Source of the DNA: JAHELQ01 sp965603365
GTDB lineage: Bacteria; Acidobacteriota; Aminicenantia; UBA2199
Direction: 5' to 3'
NCBI GenBank assembly: GCA_965603365.1
Contig: CBFDCR010000017.1
Span: forward strand, 1-64,000
Length of the DNA stretch: 64,000 bases
Shown: piece by piece, positions 9,130 to 17,804 of the stretch
How positions within the stretch are numbered: the stretch's first letter is position 1
Layout of the letters: every line of letters starts with the position of its first letter
Notes under the pieces: generated by a model
What the model was told of the DNA's origin: nothing
The model's database searches: none
The model's input: the letters and a program-made list of their open reading frames with translations, nothing else
Program-made: the position numbers and the translations under genes

Positions 9130-9177
9130 CTACTCGCCGTACATCACAAAACCACTCCAATACAGCGGCAGCAGACA
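9130..9177 (-). pseudogene. remnant of the 3' end of a CHAT-domain gene
   Basis: Read on the minus strand this encodes FCLLPLYWSGFVMYGE followed by a stop. This is nearly identical to the last residues of the intact CHAT protein at 9757 (FLPVYWSGFVMYGE, stop). The sequence just downstream of the stop is also shared with that gene (TTAGCCAG...CCTGYCCCC). The remnant and the intact gene bracket a toxin-antitoxin pair. Confidence 0.75.
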
Positions 9178-9248
9178 AAAAAATGAACTCCTAATGTTGA
9201 CATTTTGGTTATTTGGGCTTAATATTAAAATGTAAAAGGAACAATAAA

Positions 9249-9455
9249 ATGAGTGTGGCCATAGACACAATTCTTGATGAAATGTCTGGATTCTCATTAA
9301 ACGATAAAGAGATGATCCTTGGAATCCTGGAAAGAAGGTTAACCGATGAAAAGAGAGACCTGATATACAAAGAATACAAACAGGCGATGAAAGATTATCG
9401 ATCCGGCAAAGTAAAAACCGGGAACCCAGATGATCTATTCGACTCCATTAAATGA
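9249..9455 (+). CDS. putative antitoxin of a RelE-type module
   Basis: A small acidic and helical 68-residue protein (IDTILDEMSGFSLNDKEMIL, GILERRLTDEKRDLIYKEY) ending in NPDDLFDSIK, a tail pattern common in RelB-like antitoxins. The ATG at 9249 follows AAAGGA and was chosen over an upstream TTG-type start with no ribosome site. Its stop overlaps the ATG of the toxin gene (ATGA). The assignment rests mainly on size, position and overlap. Confidence 0.7.
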   Translation: MSVAIDTILDEMSGFSLNDKEMILGILERRLTDEKRDLIYKEYKQAMKDYRSGKVKTGNPDDLFDSIK

Positions 9456-9721
9456 TCAAGTTATCCTGGAATAGGAATTTTGAGAAATCGTTAGAAAAAT
9501 ACATAAAAAAGTATCCTGAAAAGGAAACCAAAATTAGAGAGAAACTCAAACGGTTTACCGAAGATCCTTTTTCTCCCGAGTTGAGAAACCATAAACTTTC
9601 CGGAAAATTAAGAAATCTAAGAGCCATTGTTGTTGAATACGACTGCCGGATTGTCTTCAAATTTGTGGATAAAGACACAGCCCTATTGATTAATATAGGC
9701 CCCCACGAAGAAGTATATTAA
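9452..9721 (+). CDS. RelE/YafQ-type toxin
   Basis: An 89-residue protein of the RelE/ParE superfamily, likely a ribosome-dependent mRNA interferase. Typical blocks are LSWNRNFEKSLEKYIKKYPE (helix 1), the DPFSPELRNHKLSGKLRNLR loop that ends in the core strands, RAIVVEYDCRIVFKF, and the terminal LLINIGPHEEVY with His as a possible catalytic residue. It overlaps the antitoxin by four bases. It lies between truA and a CHAT gene, next to a duplicated scrap of that CHAT gene. Confidence 0.85.
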   Translation: MIKLSWNRNFEKSLEKYIKKYPEKETKIREKLKRFTEDPFSPELRNHKLSGKLRNLRAIVVEYDCRIVFKFVDKDTALLINIGPHEEVY

Positions 9722-9756
9722 TACGTCAATATTAGCCAGCCCTGTCCCCTACATCC

Positions 9757-12700
9757 CTATTCGCCGTACATGACAAAACCACTCCAATACACCGGTAAAA
9801 AATATTTCTGGCTATTGATTAAATCCAGTTTGGCTTTTCGTAAGGCTTCGACCTTGTCCAGGTTGTCTTCCAGCATGTATTTATAAAATCTGACCATCAA
9901 CTGCCTGGTGGCCTGGTCATCCACATCCCACAGGCTGGCCACCACCGCGGGTGTCCCGGCATACATCATGGCCCGGGTCAGCCCAATCACCCCCTCTGCC
10001 CGTTCCATCTTTCCCTTACCACTCTGACAGGCAGAGAGCACCACCAGCCTGGCATTGTACTCACAGTTCATAATCTCATTCAAGGTAAAATAACCGTCTT
10101 CGGGCGACTGCTCCTTCGGCAGTTGAGATAGGGCCAGACATTGAAACTCATCCTCCAGGATGCCGTGACAGGCAAAATGGATAAAGTCAAAATCCTTCAT
10201 CTGCCCAGATTTGGCCTCCTTCTCATCGGCCCCTCCCCTCAGCTTTACCACCCCCATCAACTCTCTATCCCGAAACAGTTGGGCAATGGCCGCCACCTCT
10301 TGACCGCTCTTTTCCAACCGGCTCATTATACCGCCCTCCCGCACATACCGGCTGTGAAGGGCATCCCATATCTCATCCCCCCTCTTAGGAGACACAATAT
10401 CACTACCTTTTTCAGGAAGCCCCTTCTTATAATTCTCATAATCATACACCGGGTCTCCAAACCCGATAAAACCCCTGATCTCCCCATACCGTTGATAATG
10501 CTTCCGCAAAATAGAGAGTATAGAAGCACTCTGAACATACTTGATCCGGTACGTTTCCATTAAATAGACCGGACGTCCCGCCTCATTCCTGCCGACCACA
10601 AGGGATTCAAAGGGAATCATGGCCAGGGGCCCATCCGGGACCACAACAATCTCCCCCTTCCCCTTTAGTTTCTCCTCAAGCGGCCGGAACAACTTCCGGT
10701 AAAACCTTTCACCATAACGCCTCATCTCCCTATGATCATTCCCCTTTAATATCGCCAGATACTTCTCAACCACCTCCCTGAGTCCCTCTCCTCCAACATC
10801 CAAAGGCACCACCTCAAAATCATCCCTCGACACCAAAAACACATACACCTTCTCCGGAGCCACAAAATACCGCACCAGAATTTCCCCCTCTCTCAATACC
10901 TCCCCCTGCAACTCCCCCACCGACACAGGCTGCGGATACCTCACCTCCGCATACAAAGGATTCTCCAACCGAATCTTAATCAAAAGTTCCTCAAACTCCC
11001 CCTCCACCTCCCGATACCGCTCCTTTAACTCCTCCAACTTATTCTCATCCTTCCCAGGAAACTCATATATCCTCTTACCAATCGCAGACAACCTCGCCAC
11101 CAAATCATCTCGCCGTTCCCTCAATTCCGGCTTCAACCCCTTCTCCAACGGCACCAGTTCTTCCCCCATCCGATCTAGAAAAACCCTAGCCTTCATGGAA
11201 TCGGCATATTTGAAACCTTTTCTATAATAACTGTTCTCTAACATAAAAAGTACGGCTTCCTGGTAATGATCGTAAGTTTCTTTCATAAAATATTGCTTCA
11301 TATAAGAAATATATGTCTGGAAACGTATCTTTTCAAAATTGCCAATGCCCTGTTCATAGAGACGTAAGGCACGATCATTTTTTTTCTGATGTCTAAAAAC
11401 TTTAGCTTTGCCAAGTAACGCAAAAGCGGCTGTCTTCGAGTCTCCTACTTTTTCATACAGTCCAAGCGCTTTTTCATACATCTCAATGGCAATTCCGTAA
11501 TCTCCGTTATTTAAAATCGCATCCCCTCTACTCAAATATACATTCCCTTGTCCATGCAAATCATTTATCTGATTATAAAAGGACATCGCCTGGTTAGACA
11601 TCTTTTCTGCCCTAACATTGTCACCGGTATAAAAATAAATGTCGCTCATTGCACGACAAACATTTCCCTGACTCAACTGATCTCCGATTTTATCAAAAAT
11701 GGTTTTTGCTTTTATGTAAAATTCCAATGCCTTTAGATTATCCCGTTTATCATAATAAATATCCCCCATTCTCTTTAAAGTATAACCCCGGCCAATAGGA
11801 TGCTTAATATCCTCAAAATGCGATAATGCCCTCTTATACAACTCCTCTGCTTTCTGATTATCACCGATATTGAAGTAAATTGTGCCTTTAAAGCTAAGTA
11901 CATTACCTAGACCGATGGGATCTTTTATTTTTATGTATAGTGAGTTAGCCTTCTCATACATTTCAAGCGCGTTTTTATAGTTGCCGGTATAAGAAAAGAT
12001 TTCCCCTTTTCTCATGAAAACATTGCCCATTCCCTTTAGATCACCTGTCTCTTCATAGAACTTCAGTGCCTTGTCGTACATTTCAGTTGCTTGTTTATAT
12101 TTGGATAAATATAAATAAACATTTCCTTTTTTTTGAGAAGCATGACCTATCCCTTCCGGAGATTCAATTTTCTTAAATTTTAAAAAAGCCCTATCATACA
12201 TTGCCAGGGCGGTTTGATAATCGCCCCGGATTTCATAAACCTCCCCCCTGAATATCCACACATTACCCTGACCAAGAAAATCTCCTGCCTTCTCAAAAAA
12301 AATAAATGCGCTATCGTACATTTTCAGCGCTGGTGAAAAATCACCGGTCCTCGAATAAACTATTCCCTTTCCCAGATATACATACCCCGATCCTCTGGGA
12401 TTCATGACTCTTTCGAATAGTGGCAAGGCTTTTTCATAAAATGACAAAGCCTTCGGATAATCAGCTAAATCTGTATACATATTTCCCTTGCATCTATAAA
12501 CATTGGCCTGCCCCATAAGATTTCCCTTTTTTTCAAAATTGCATAATGCTTTATTGTAGAACTCCTCCGCTTTAACATAATTGCCTAAAAACTGATAGAT
12601 TACCCCTTCTTTTACGTATACATCTCCCATAGCACCCATGTTACCATCTTTTTTATAGAATAATAAGGCTTTCTCATTCATCTCAAGTGTTTTTTTCATA

Positions 12701-13302
12701 TTTCCAGAATAATAAAATATTTCCCCCTTTAGTCTGTATATACTACCTTGCCCCAAAAGATCTTGAGCTTTTTTAAAACAAATTAACCCTTTATCAAGCA
12801 TTTCTTGCGCTCGCTTGTAATCTCCACTGTAAATGTAAATTGATCCTTTTCCAAGATACACATTCCCTTGCCCCCTGAAATCGTTTAAAGTCACATATAT
12901 AGTAAATGTCCTATCATAATAGTTAATAGCTTTTTCATATTCTAAAATAAATTCAAAATATTCGCCTTTGCGATATAAAGCATCTGCCAGAATCTGGGGG
13001 TCCTTGTTCTCGTCGGCCAGAATGATGGAAATATTGAGCCACTCTTCTCTTCTTTCCTCCATCCCCAATGTAGCAAAATTGATAATAAATTTGTTGGTGA
13101 TTTTGTCCCGGTTCTTTTGAAAGAAATCGATTAGTGCTGGTTTGCCGCCGGTGCTGTAAACCTTTAGGATTTCTTCTCTCAGTTTTTTGTCTTTGTCATC
13201 GTTAGGTTGCTTGGCCTGGCTGGAAGCAAGGGCGCTAAAAGAGAAGAATAAAAATAAAATTACAATAACATGTACTGCTTTTTTTAAAGAATGTTCATTC
13301 AT
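9757..13302 (-). CDS. exported TPR-rich protein with C-terminal CHAT protease domain
   Basis: About 1181 residues. The ATG at 13302 is preferred because AGGAGG lies 7 bases upstream and a signal peptide follows (hydrophobic VHVIVILFLFFSFSALASSQ). Residues ~50-700 are some fifteen tandem TPRs of about 40 residues, with a recurring consensus like QGNVYLxKGxIYxYxGDYxK. The C-terminal ~350 residues form a CHAT domain, a caspase-like cysteine protease. The catalytic His is in FDFIHFACHG and the catalytic Cys in LVVLSACQSGKG. The closing motif is YWSGFVMYGE. CHAT proteins usually act in regulated proteolysis with TPRs as substrate or partner sensors. Here the signal peptide predicts an extracytoplasmic location. 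No partner gene is obvious. Confidence 0.92.
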   Translation of the reverse strand: MNEHSLKKAVHVIVILFLFFSFSALASSQAKQPNDDKDKKLREEILKVYSTGGKPALIDFFQKNRDKITNKFIINFATLGMEERREEWLNISIILADENKDPQILADALYRKGEYFEFILEYEKAINYYDRTFTIYVTLNDFRGQGNVYLGKGSIYIYSGDYKRAQEMLDKGLICFKKAQDLLGQGSIYRLKGEIFYYSGNMKKTLEMNEKALLFYKKDGNMGAMGDVYVKEGVIYQFLGNYVKAEEFYNKALCNFEKKGNLMGQANVYRCKGNMYTDLADYPKALSFYEKALPLFERVMNPRGSGYVYLGKGIVYSRTGDFSPALKMYDSAFIFFEKAGDFLGQGNVWIFRGEVYEIRGDYQTALAMYDRAFLKFKKIESPEGIGHASQKKGNVYLYLSKYKQATEMYDKALKFYEETGDLKGMGNVFMRKGEIFSYTGNYKNALEMYEKANSLYIKIKDPIGLGNVLSFKGTIYFNIGDNQKAEELYKRALSHFEDIKHPIGRGYTLKRMGDIYYDKRDNLKALEFYIKAKTIFDKIGDQLSQGNVCRAMSDIYFYTGDNVRAEKMSNQAMSFYNQINDLHGQGNVYLSRGDAILNNGDYGIAIEMYEKALGLYEKVGDSKTAAFALLGKAKVFRHQKKNDRALRLYEQGIGNFEKIRFQTYISYMKQYFMKETYDHYQEAVLFMLENSYYRKGFKYADSMKARVFLDRMGEELVPLEKGLKPELRERRDDLVARLSAIGKRIYEFPGKDENKLEELKERYREVEGEFEELLIKIRLENPLYAEVRYPQPVSVGELQGEVLREGEILVRYFVAPEKVYVFLVSRDDFEVVPLDVGGEGLREVVEKYLAILKGNDHREMRRYGERFYRKLFRPLEEKLKGKGEIVVVPDGPLAMIPFESLVVGRNEAGRPVYLMETYRIKYVQSASILSILRKHYQRYGEIRGFIGFGDPVYDYENYKKGLPEKGSDIVSPKRGDEIWDALHSRYVREGGIMSRLEKSGQEVAAIAQLFRDRELMGVVKLRGGADEKEAKSGQMKDFDFIHFACHGILEDEFQCLALSQLPKEQSPEDGYFTLNEIMNCEYNARLVVLSACQSGKGKMERAEGVIGLTRAMMYAGTPAVVASLWDVDDQATRQLMVRFYKYMLEDNLDKVEALRKAKLDLINSQKYFLPVYWSGFVMYGE

Positions 13303-13667
13303 CTTCCTACCTCCTGTGTTTATCTCCTCGCGTTTGAAATTTCTATACAATATTGTACCAGAATGCCGGATTAAAGTAATACAGATTTATAAATGTTTAT
13401 ATTTTTTGTGAATACAATTCTTGTATTGCTGTAATCAATTGCAGTAGTCAATCAATCGAGTATTTGTCCAGCATTTAGAGATTTTGTAAAACAAATAATT
13501 GAATAGTTAGCTACGACTATACGGTTTCCGAGAACCTATTTTGTGTTTGCTACTCTATTTCCGGGGAGAGGAATTGGATGGGCAGGATCAGATGCACAAT
13601 TCACTATATCCAGGTTGAGAGCAGATTCCCAATTATATACTTATTATTTCACTATACACCTTTTCCG
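13303..13667. other. intergenic stretch, nothing recognised
   Basis: An AT-rich region between the CHAT gene start and a convergently placed small lipoprotein-like gene. Apart from the CHAT ribosome site (complement of about 13310-13315), no gene, repeat or strong hairpin was seen. Confidence 0.4.
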
Positions 13668-14156
13668 CTACTTTGGCCATACTTTTATTGCAGGGCTATT
13701 ACACTTTCTGCAATATACACGACGAACGTATTTGTAGAGACACCTCGGATTCCCATTTGCATCAACTCCTGGATTTGTACAACCCACCTTGGTAAAGTTA
13801 TCACAATTTCTGTTTGAACATCTATATAATTCAGACGCCGATTCACCGCAATACGGACAGTTGATATGATTTTTTACTCGATACAGGTCGTGGGAATGCA
13901 AAGTATTATGCCCTTCAATCATAAGCGTACTGTTTACTCCGGGGCTGTACTTAATTATTGCTCCATATAGATCATTACAGTGGATTTCTCCAGATCTATC
14001 ACAACCGCTTAATGATACAAAAACGATTGAAACCGAGATAAGCAATATAAAGACCGATGCGAATACCTTCACTTTTTTAGGCACCCCACTGGACAAAAGC
14101 GACCTGTCTCCTGATTGGTAATTTTTTTTGAACATTTTAACGAAAAAGTTTGACAT
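13668..14156 (-). CDS. small membrane-anchored or lipoprotein-like protein with zinc-ribbon Cys pairs
   Basis: 162 residues. The second of two adjacent ATGs is chosen because AAGGAGG stands 5 bases before it. After a basic N-terminus comes a hydrophobic segment (VFASVFILLISVSIVFVSLS) ending in SLSGC, which resembles a lipobox although it sits far from the N-terminus. The rest has Cys pairs CPYCG, CSNRNC and CRKC that could bind zinc. No family recognised. It is the first of three small minus-strand envelope-type genes (13.7-15.3 kb) with low G+C compared with neighbours. Confidence 0.6.
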   Translation of the reverse strand: MSNFFVKMFKKNYQSGDRSLLSSGVPKKVKVFASVFILLISVSIVFVSLSGCDRSGEIHCNDLYGAIIKYSPGVNSTLMIEGHNTLHSHDLYRVKNHINCPYCGESASELYRCSNRNCDNFTKVGCTNPGVDANGNPRCLYKYVRRVYCRKCNSPAIKVWPK

Positions 14157-14283
14157 CATTACCTCCTTGATTTTTTAATTTATTGTTAACATTTTTGAAT
14201 CAAAACCTTCCATAATTGTGATGATCTTGAAAAGCAAGACCATTACAACCCTTACATATAGATTCATTACTGGGAAACTCCAT

Positions 14284-14865
14284 TCACCAAAATATAACCC
14301 CAATATAGATAGCAAATGAACTACTATTAAATTTAATATTTTTCAACTCTATATTTGCTAATCCAAAGCGATATCTTCCTTCAATCAATACAGACGTTTT
14401 GAAAAAATCTACCTGGAAACCTGCTCCAAATACAATGCCACAATCAAATTTTATTTTTGGATCATACTGTTCAATAGTATTCCATTTGGCGTTTGTTCTT
14501 CTGGCTAAAACAAAGCCAAAAGCGCCCCCTCCTATCAAGTAAGGTGACTTGTTCCGTTTGAATTTGTATTTTAAATATAGATCCATATATAAGGAATTTA
14601 GTTTATAATAAATATTTTTCCCATGAAGTTTAAATTGGGGATTTTTAAATGCAAGCAGTAAATCATAAGAAAATGAAAATTTTGATGTACCATCTTCAAT
14701 GCCCAAGCCTCCCCAAATTCCTGGATTACTAGTTTCAGTACCATATTCAGATTCATACTTAAAATAAGTTGCATATCCTCCTATTAATTTAATACCAACA
14801 TATGCATAGATGCCCTGTACAAACAACAATATAGAGCAGAACAAAATAAATTGTTTAATATTCAT
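14284..14865 (-). CDS. outer-membrane beta-barrel-like protein
   Basis: 193 residues with a signal peptide (MNIKQFILFCSILLFVQGIY). Alternating hydrophobic/aromatic strands follow (SFSYDLLLAFKNPQFKL, YMDLYLKYKFKRNKSPYLIG, FGAGFQVDFFKTSVLIEGRY), and the chain ends in aromatic residues (YIGVIFW), a usual sign of an outer-membrane barrel inserted by Bam. The GGGAGG ribosome site is well placed. It resembles small porin/OmpW-type barrels, but no specific family or cargo can be named. Confidence 0.65.
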   Translation of the reverse strand: MNIKQFILFCSILLFVQGIYAYVGIKLIGGYATYFKYESEYGTETSNPGIWGGLGIEDGTSKFSFSYDLLLAFKNPQFKLHGKNIYYKLNSLYMDLYLKYKFKRNKSPYLIGGGAFGFVLARRTNAKWNTIEQYDPKIKFDCGIVFGAGFQVDFFKTSVLIEGRYRFGLANIELKNIKFNSSSFAIYIGVIFW

Positions 14866-14909
14866 ATCATTTTCCTCCCTTGTTTAAATTGGAAAAATTA
14901 ACATTAGTA

Positions 14910-15326
14910 TTAATCCAATTCATTACATATGAATGAATACTCCAATGTTGCGTTATACCGCCTCATTTTTACCTTATAAAATCTATATTTTTTTGAGCTA
15001 CCTCTAACCGACAAATATATTACGCAATCCTCTTTAGCCCCCCATATATCCCCATCATTTGTCTCAGCATAAAGATAAAAAGTACTACCAGTAAATCTAG
15101 CTATACATGGGAGGCAGCAGCAGTAATATGCTCTATAATTAAGGATATTAAACCATCCTTCAACAATCCAATGACCGTCGGAATCCTTATAGTATATGGC
15201 TACATTTATGGGTTTATAACACTTATTTTTTATTATTAGTTCGGTTGCTCTCTTTGCATAAACCGCTGAGGTAACTCCCAAAAGAACGATCAAAAGAAAG
15301 ATGCTCAAAATAAATTTGTTTCTCAT
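14910..15326 (-). CDS. DUF1036-like exported protein
   Basis: 138 residues with a signal peptide (KFILSIFLLIVLLGVTSAVYA). The block ELIIKNKCYKPINVAIYYKD followed by GHWIVEGWFNI matches the DUF1036 pattern, in which a small beta domain has an aromatic GWxxI turn and Cys residues. Its function is unknown. The ATG at 15326 overlaps the stop codon of a 19-codon leader frame (TAATG), so its translation may be coupled to it. Confidence 0.6.
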   Translation of the reverse strand: MRNKFILSIFLLIVLLGVTSAVYAKRATELIIKNKCYKPINVAIYYKDSDGHWIVEGWFNILNYRAYYCCCLPCIARFTGSTFYLYAETNDGDIWGAKEDCVIYLSVRGSSKKYRFYKVKMRRYNATLEYSFICNELD

Positions 15327-15385
15327 TATATTACTCCTATAATAAAAACGAACAGGATTACAATTTTTTTGTGTCGAGTAAACAT
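15326..15385 (-). CDS. 19-codon leader reading frame (hypothetical)
   Basis: Encodes MFTRHKKIVILFVFIIGVI after a strong GGAGG. The stop overlaps the next gene's ATG as TAATG. It may be a translated leader used for coupling, or the remnant of a signal peptide. Only the ribosome site and overlap support it. Confidence 0.35.
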   Translation of the reverse strand: MFTRHKKIVILFVFIIGVI

Positions 15386-15944
15386 ATCATATCCTCCTAT
15401 ATTTAATGTTTCTATTTCTGTTAGGAAACCTACGCTCCTCACAGACCTCTCTCTATGTTCTCCCACAATGGGAACTTAAATATTAATAAATTTACAACCT
15501 TGTTTATGCCTCCTTAAATTTAATGTCGCATCGTAAAAATAGTCTTTCCAGGTCTCCCCCCATCTCCGTCCTGCCTGGCAACTGGGGTTGTCGAAATGTA
15601 TGCTTTCATGTTTGCCTCAATCAAACTCCTTTTGGGGTTGGATGGGGTATGTCCAATAAGATAGCACAAGGGGTGGATGAATTGTTGCAGATTGATAAAA
15701 GTTTATACTTTTTTTGGAGAGGCTTTGGGGGCGGACTTTTCGGGGTGTACAGATTTATAAATGTGGAGGCTTCTTCGCGACTGTCCCCAAATCCTCCACC
15801 CCTGACGCAACGTCAACAGCCAGGATTAAGTGCAAAACGAATGCCCTAAGATTTCATTGGCTGTTGGGTATTTTGTAATTTGACTTGATTTTTAACTGGT
15901 TTAAGTGTAGCATAATGCCGAGGCCATCGATCAAGGAGATAAAA
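15386..15944. other. intergenic stretch with a hairpin, no gene seen
   Basis: A 108-codon frame on the plus strand (15523-15849) has no ribosome site, no family look and biased composition, and was not accepted. The region holds the hairpin 15763-15799 and the AAGGAGA ribosome site of the antitoxin gene at 15945. Confidence 0.4.
15763..15799. repeat. hairpin with TCGCGACTGTCCC loop motif
   Basis: A perfect 7-bp stem (GTGGAGG 15763-15769 / CCTCCAC 15793-15799). The loop motif TCGCGACTGTCCC (15775-15787) recurs at 17378-17390, again between inverted GTGGG/CCCAC arms, and in a variant on the minus strand at about 50632-50644. Confidence 0.5.
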
Positions 15945-16175
15945 ATGGACATTGCCGACACGTCCAATATAAAATATGTGACCGACCCCAGCGGGAAACG
16001 GAAAGAGGTGATTATTCCCTATAAAACCTGGAAACAGATCAGGGAAGAGTTGGAAGCCTTAAGGGAAAAACAAAACATTCTATTGGGGCTTCAAACCGCC
16101 TGCCAGGAAGTCAGAGCCCAGGAACAGGGAACATTGACAGAACAAACCCTGGATGAATTCCTCGATGAATTATAA
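15945..16175 (+). CDS. putative antitoxin
   Basis: 76 residues. The ATG at 15945 follows AAGGAGA and was preferred over upstream starts. The N-terminus (KYVTDPSGKRKEVIIPYKTW) has the form of small antitoxins with a short beta hairpin and a helix. The acidic tail EQTLDEFLDEL could embrace the toxin. It overlaps the RelE-like gene downstream by 11 bases. Confidence 0.65.
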   Translation: MDIADTSNIKYVTDPSGKRKEVIIPYKTWKQIREELEALREKQNILLGLQTACQEVRAQEQGTLTEQTLDEFLDEL

Positions 16176-16392
16176 AATCATTCCCACCGAATATTTTAAA
16201 AAACAGGTCCGGGAACTCATCAAAGATTATCCCAATATTAAACGTGATTTAAGGGAACTATCCAGGATGTTGAAGGAAGATCCTAAATGTGGGAAATCTC
16301 TTGGGAAAAAGGTATATAAAATACGGCTAAAAAGTTCAGATATTCCCAAAGGGAAGCGAAGTAAACATTTTCTCGATTGTTCTCAAATCTAA
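16165..16392 (+). pseudogene. truncated RelE/ParE-type toxin
   Basis: Begins like a RelE-family toxin (MNYKIIPTEYFKKQVRELIK, then DPKCGKSLGKKVYKIRLKSS, then DIPKGKRS). It diverges just where the core strands that carry the catalytic residues should follow (normally GKSGGFRVI...), ending in KHFLDCSQI. At 75 residues it lacks about 20 residues of the fold. It is probably inactive after a small deletion or frameshift, leaving an antitoxin with no working partner. Confidence 0.7.
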
Positions 16393-16478
16393 TCCCCTTT
16401 TTTGTTCCACCAGAGTGTTGAAAAATCGGGGGATTGCATTTATAATTAGTGATGGCAACGAAAAATGGAGATACGGTC

Positions 16479-17354
16479 ATGAAGGCACGGTATATTAATC
16501 CCTACACCGACTTCGGCTTCAAAAAACTCTTCGGCGAAGAGGCAAGCAAAGTACTGCTCATCGATTTCCTCAACGAACTCCTGCCCATCGAACACAAAAT
16601 CGTCCATCTCACCTTTTCCAATCCCGAACAATTGGGGGCAGTGGCGGCAGAGCGGAAAGCCATCTTTGACATCCACTGCGAGGACGAAACCGGCAGTAAA
16701 TTCATCGTGGAGATGCAGAAGGCCAAGATTAAGTTTTTCAAAGACCGGGCCGTATTTTACACCACCTTTCCCATCCGGGAACAGGCGGAGAAGGGCGAAT
16801 GGGATTTCCGCTTAACCCCCATCTATTGTGTGGCCATCCTGGATTTTACCTTTGGTGAAGACCGCAGTCAGAAGGATTATATCAGCAATGTTAATCTAAA
16901 GGATCAATACTGCCAGGTGTTTTACGATAAGCTGACCTATGTGTTCGTGGAGATGCCGCGGTTTACTAAAACGGAGCAGGAGTTACAGAGCCATAAGGAG
17001 AAGTGGTTGTACTTTTTAAAGAACCTGGAGGATTTCGAGGATATCCCGGACATCTTGAAAGAGGCTGTGTTTATCAAGGGCTTCGAGATCGCCGAGATCG
17101 CCAATTTTGATGCCCGTCAGTTGGCCGAATACGAGGAGAGTTTGAAGGTGTACCGGGATCTAAAGGGGGTGGTGGACACTTCCTATGAAGAGGGTCTGGA
17201 AGAGGGAGTGATGATCGGTGAAGAGAGGGGATTTAAAAAAGGTGAAAAGAATAAGGCCCTGGAAATGGCCCGGATGATGAAAAACGAGGGAGAATCCGTC
17301 GACAAGATCGCTCGCTATACCGGCCTGCTCAACAAAGACATCGAAGAATTGTAG
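16479..17354 (+). CDS. Rpn-family PD-(D/E)XK nuclease / putative transposase
   Basis: About 291 residues of the TIGR01784 (PDDEXK_2) family. The start block MKARYINPYTDFGFKKLFGE is diagnostic. The nuclease core is visible as ERKAIFDIHCEDETGSKFIV followed by EMQKAK (D...ExQ). The end is helical, with EEGLEEGVMIGEERGFKKGE and the IARYTGLLNKDIEEL motif typical of the family tail. The ATG at 16479 (GGAGA upstream) matches the family start. Relatives such as RpnA promote recombination by DNA cleavage. They are often mobile, and this one sits beside a decayed toxin gene and a repeat array. Confidence 0.88.
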   Translation: MKARYINPYTDFGFKKLFGEEASKVLLIDFLNELLPIEHKIVHLTFSNPEQLGAVAAERKAIFDIHCEDETGSKFIVEMQKAKIKFFKDRAVFYTTFPIREQAEKGEWDFRLTPIYCVAILDFTFGEDRSQKDYISNVNLKDQYCQVFYDKLTYVFVEMPRFTKTEQELQSHKEKWLYFLKNLEDFEDIPDILKEAVFIKGFEIAEIANFDARQLAEYEESLKVYRDLKGVVDTSYEEGLEEGVMIGEERGFKKGEKNKALEMARMMKNEGESVDKIARYTGLLNKDIEEL

Positions 17355-17804
17355 GAGGGATGGAGGAGTGGGCTTTATCGCGACTGTCCCACATCCTTCC
17401 CGTGCCTGGAAGGTTTTCTTTACATCTTATATTGGTTAAAAAGGGTCGATAGCGGAGCTCAAAGGGTCGATATCGGAGCTCGGAGCTGTGATATCGGAGC
17501 AAAAAGGGTCGCGATCGATGCCCCCTAGGGGTGATATCGGAGCAAAAAGGGTCGCGATCGATGCCTTCTAGGGGTGATTTCGGAGCTAAAAGGGTCGCGA
17601 TCGGTGCCTTCTAGGGGTGATATCGGAGCCAAAAGGGTCAGCATCGGAGCTCGAGGGGTCGCGATAGGAGCTCGAAGGGGTGATTGAGGGGCAAAAGGGG
17701 GCGATATCGATTTTCAATTCTATCCGATTCGCTGCTCTCTTACTGCTATGTTCCGGCTTAAATGTGGATATGGGGGAGTACGGCTGGGGTTAATCGGTTT
17801 TGGA
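17355..17804. other. gene-free region dominated by a tandem array
   Basis: Starts with a hairpin-like stretch (GTGGG 17369-17373, CCCAC 17388-17392) containing the TCGCGACTGTCCC motif just after the Rpn gene. The tandem array 17440-17720 follows. The plus-strand frame 17748-18173 lies opposite a better-supported minus-strand gene and was rejected. Confidence 0.5.
17440..17720. repeat. degenerate tandem array, about 21-bp half-units and a 43-bp unit
   Basis: Two 21-bp units (17440-17460 and 17461-17481, of the form AAAGGGTCGATATCGGAGCT plus C) open the array. Three consecutive 43-bp units follow exactly at 17489-17531, 17532-17574 and 17575-17617, differing at only a few positions. More degenerate half-units run to about 17720. 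Units are built of short palindromes (GATATC, TCGCGA, CGATCG, GAGCTC, CTAG). No open frame runs through. Confidence 0.9.

Noticed and set aside
9757..13302. Type III-E CRISPR TPR-CHAT component
   Set aside because: The protein has a secretion signal and no cas genes or repeats accompany it.
15523..15849. 108-codon plus-strand gene
   Set aside because: No ribosome site, no family features, proline/serine-biased composition, and it runs through the hairpin element.
17440..17720. CRISPR array
   Set aside because: The 43-bp units repeat throughout with no unique spacers, units are degenerate, and no cas gene is present.
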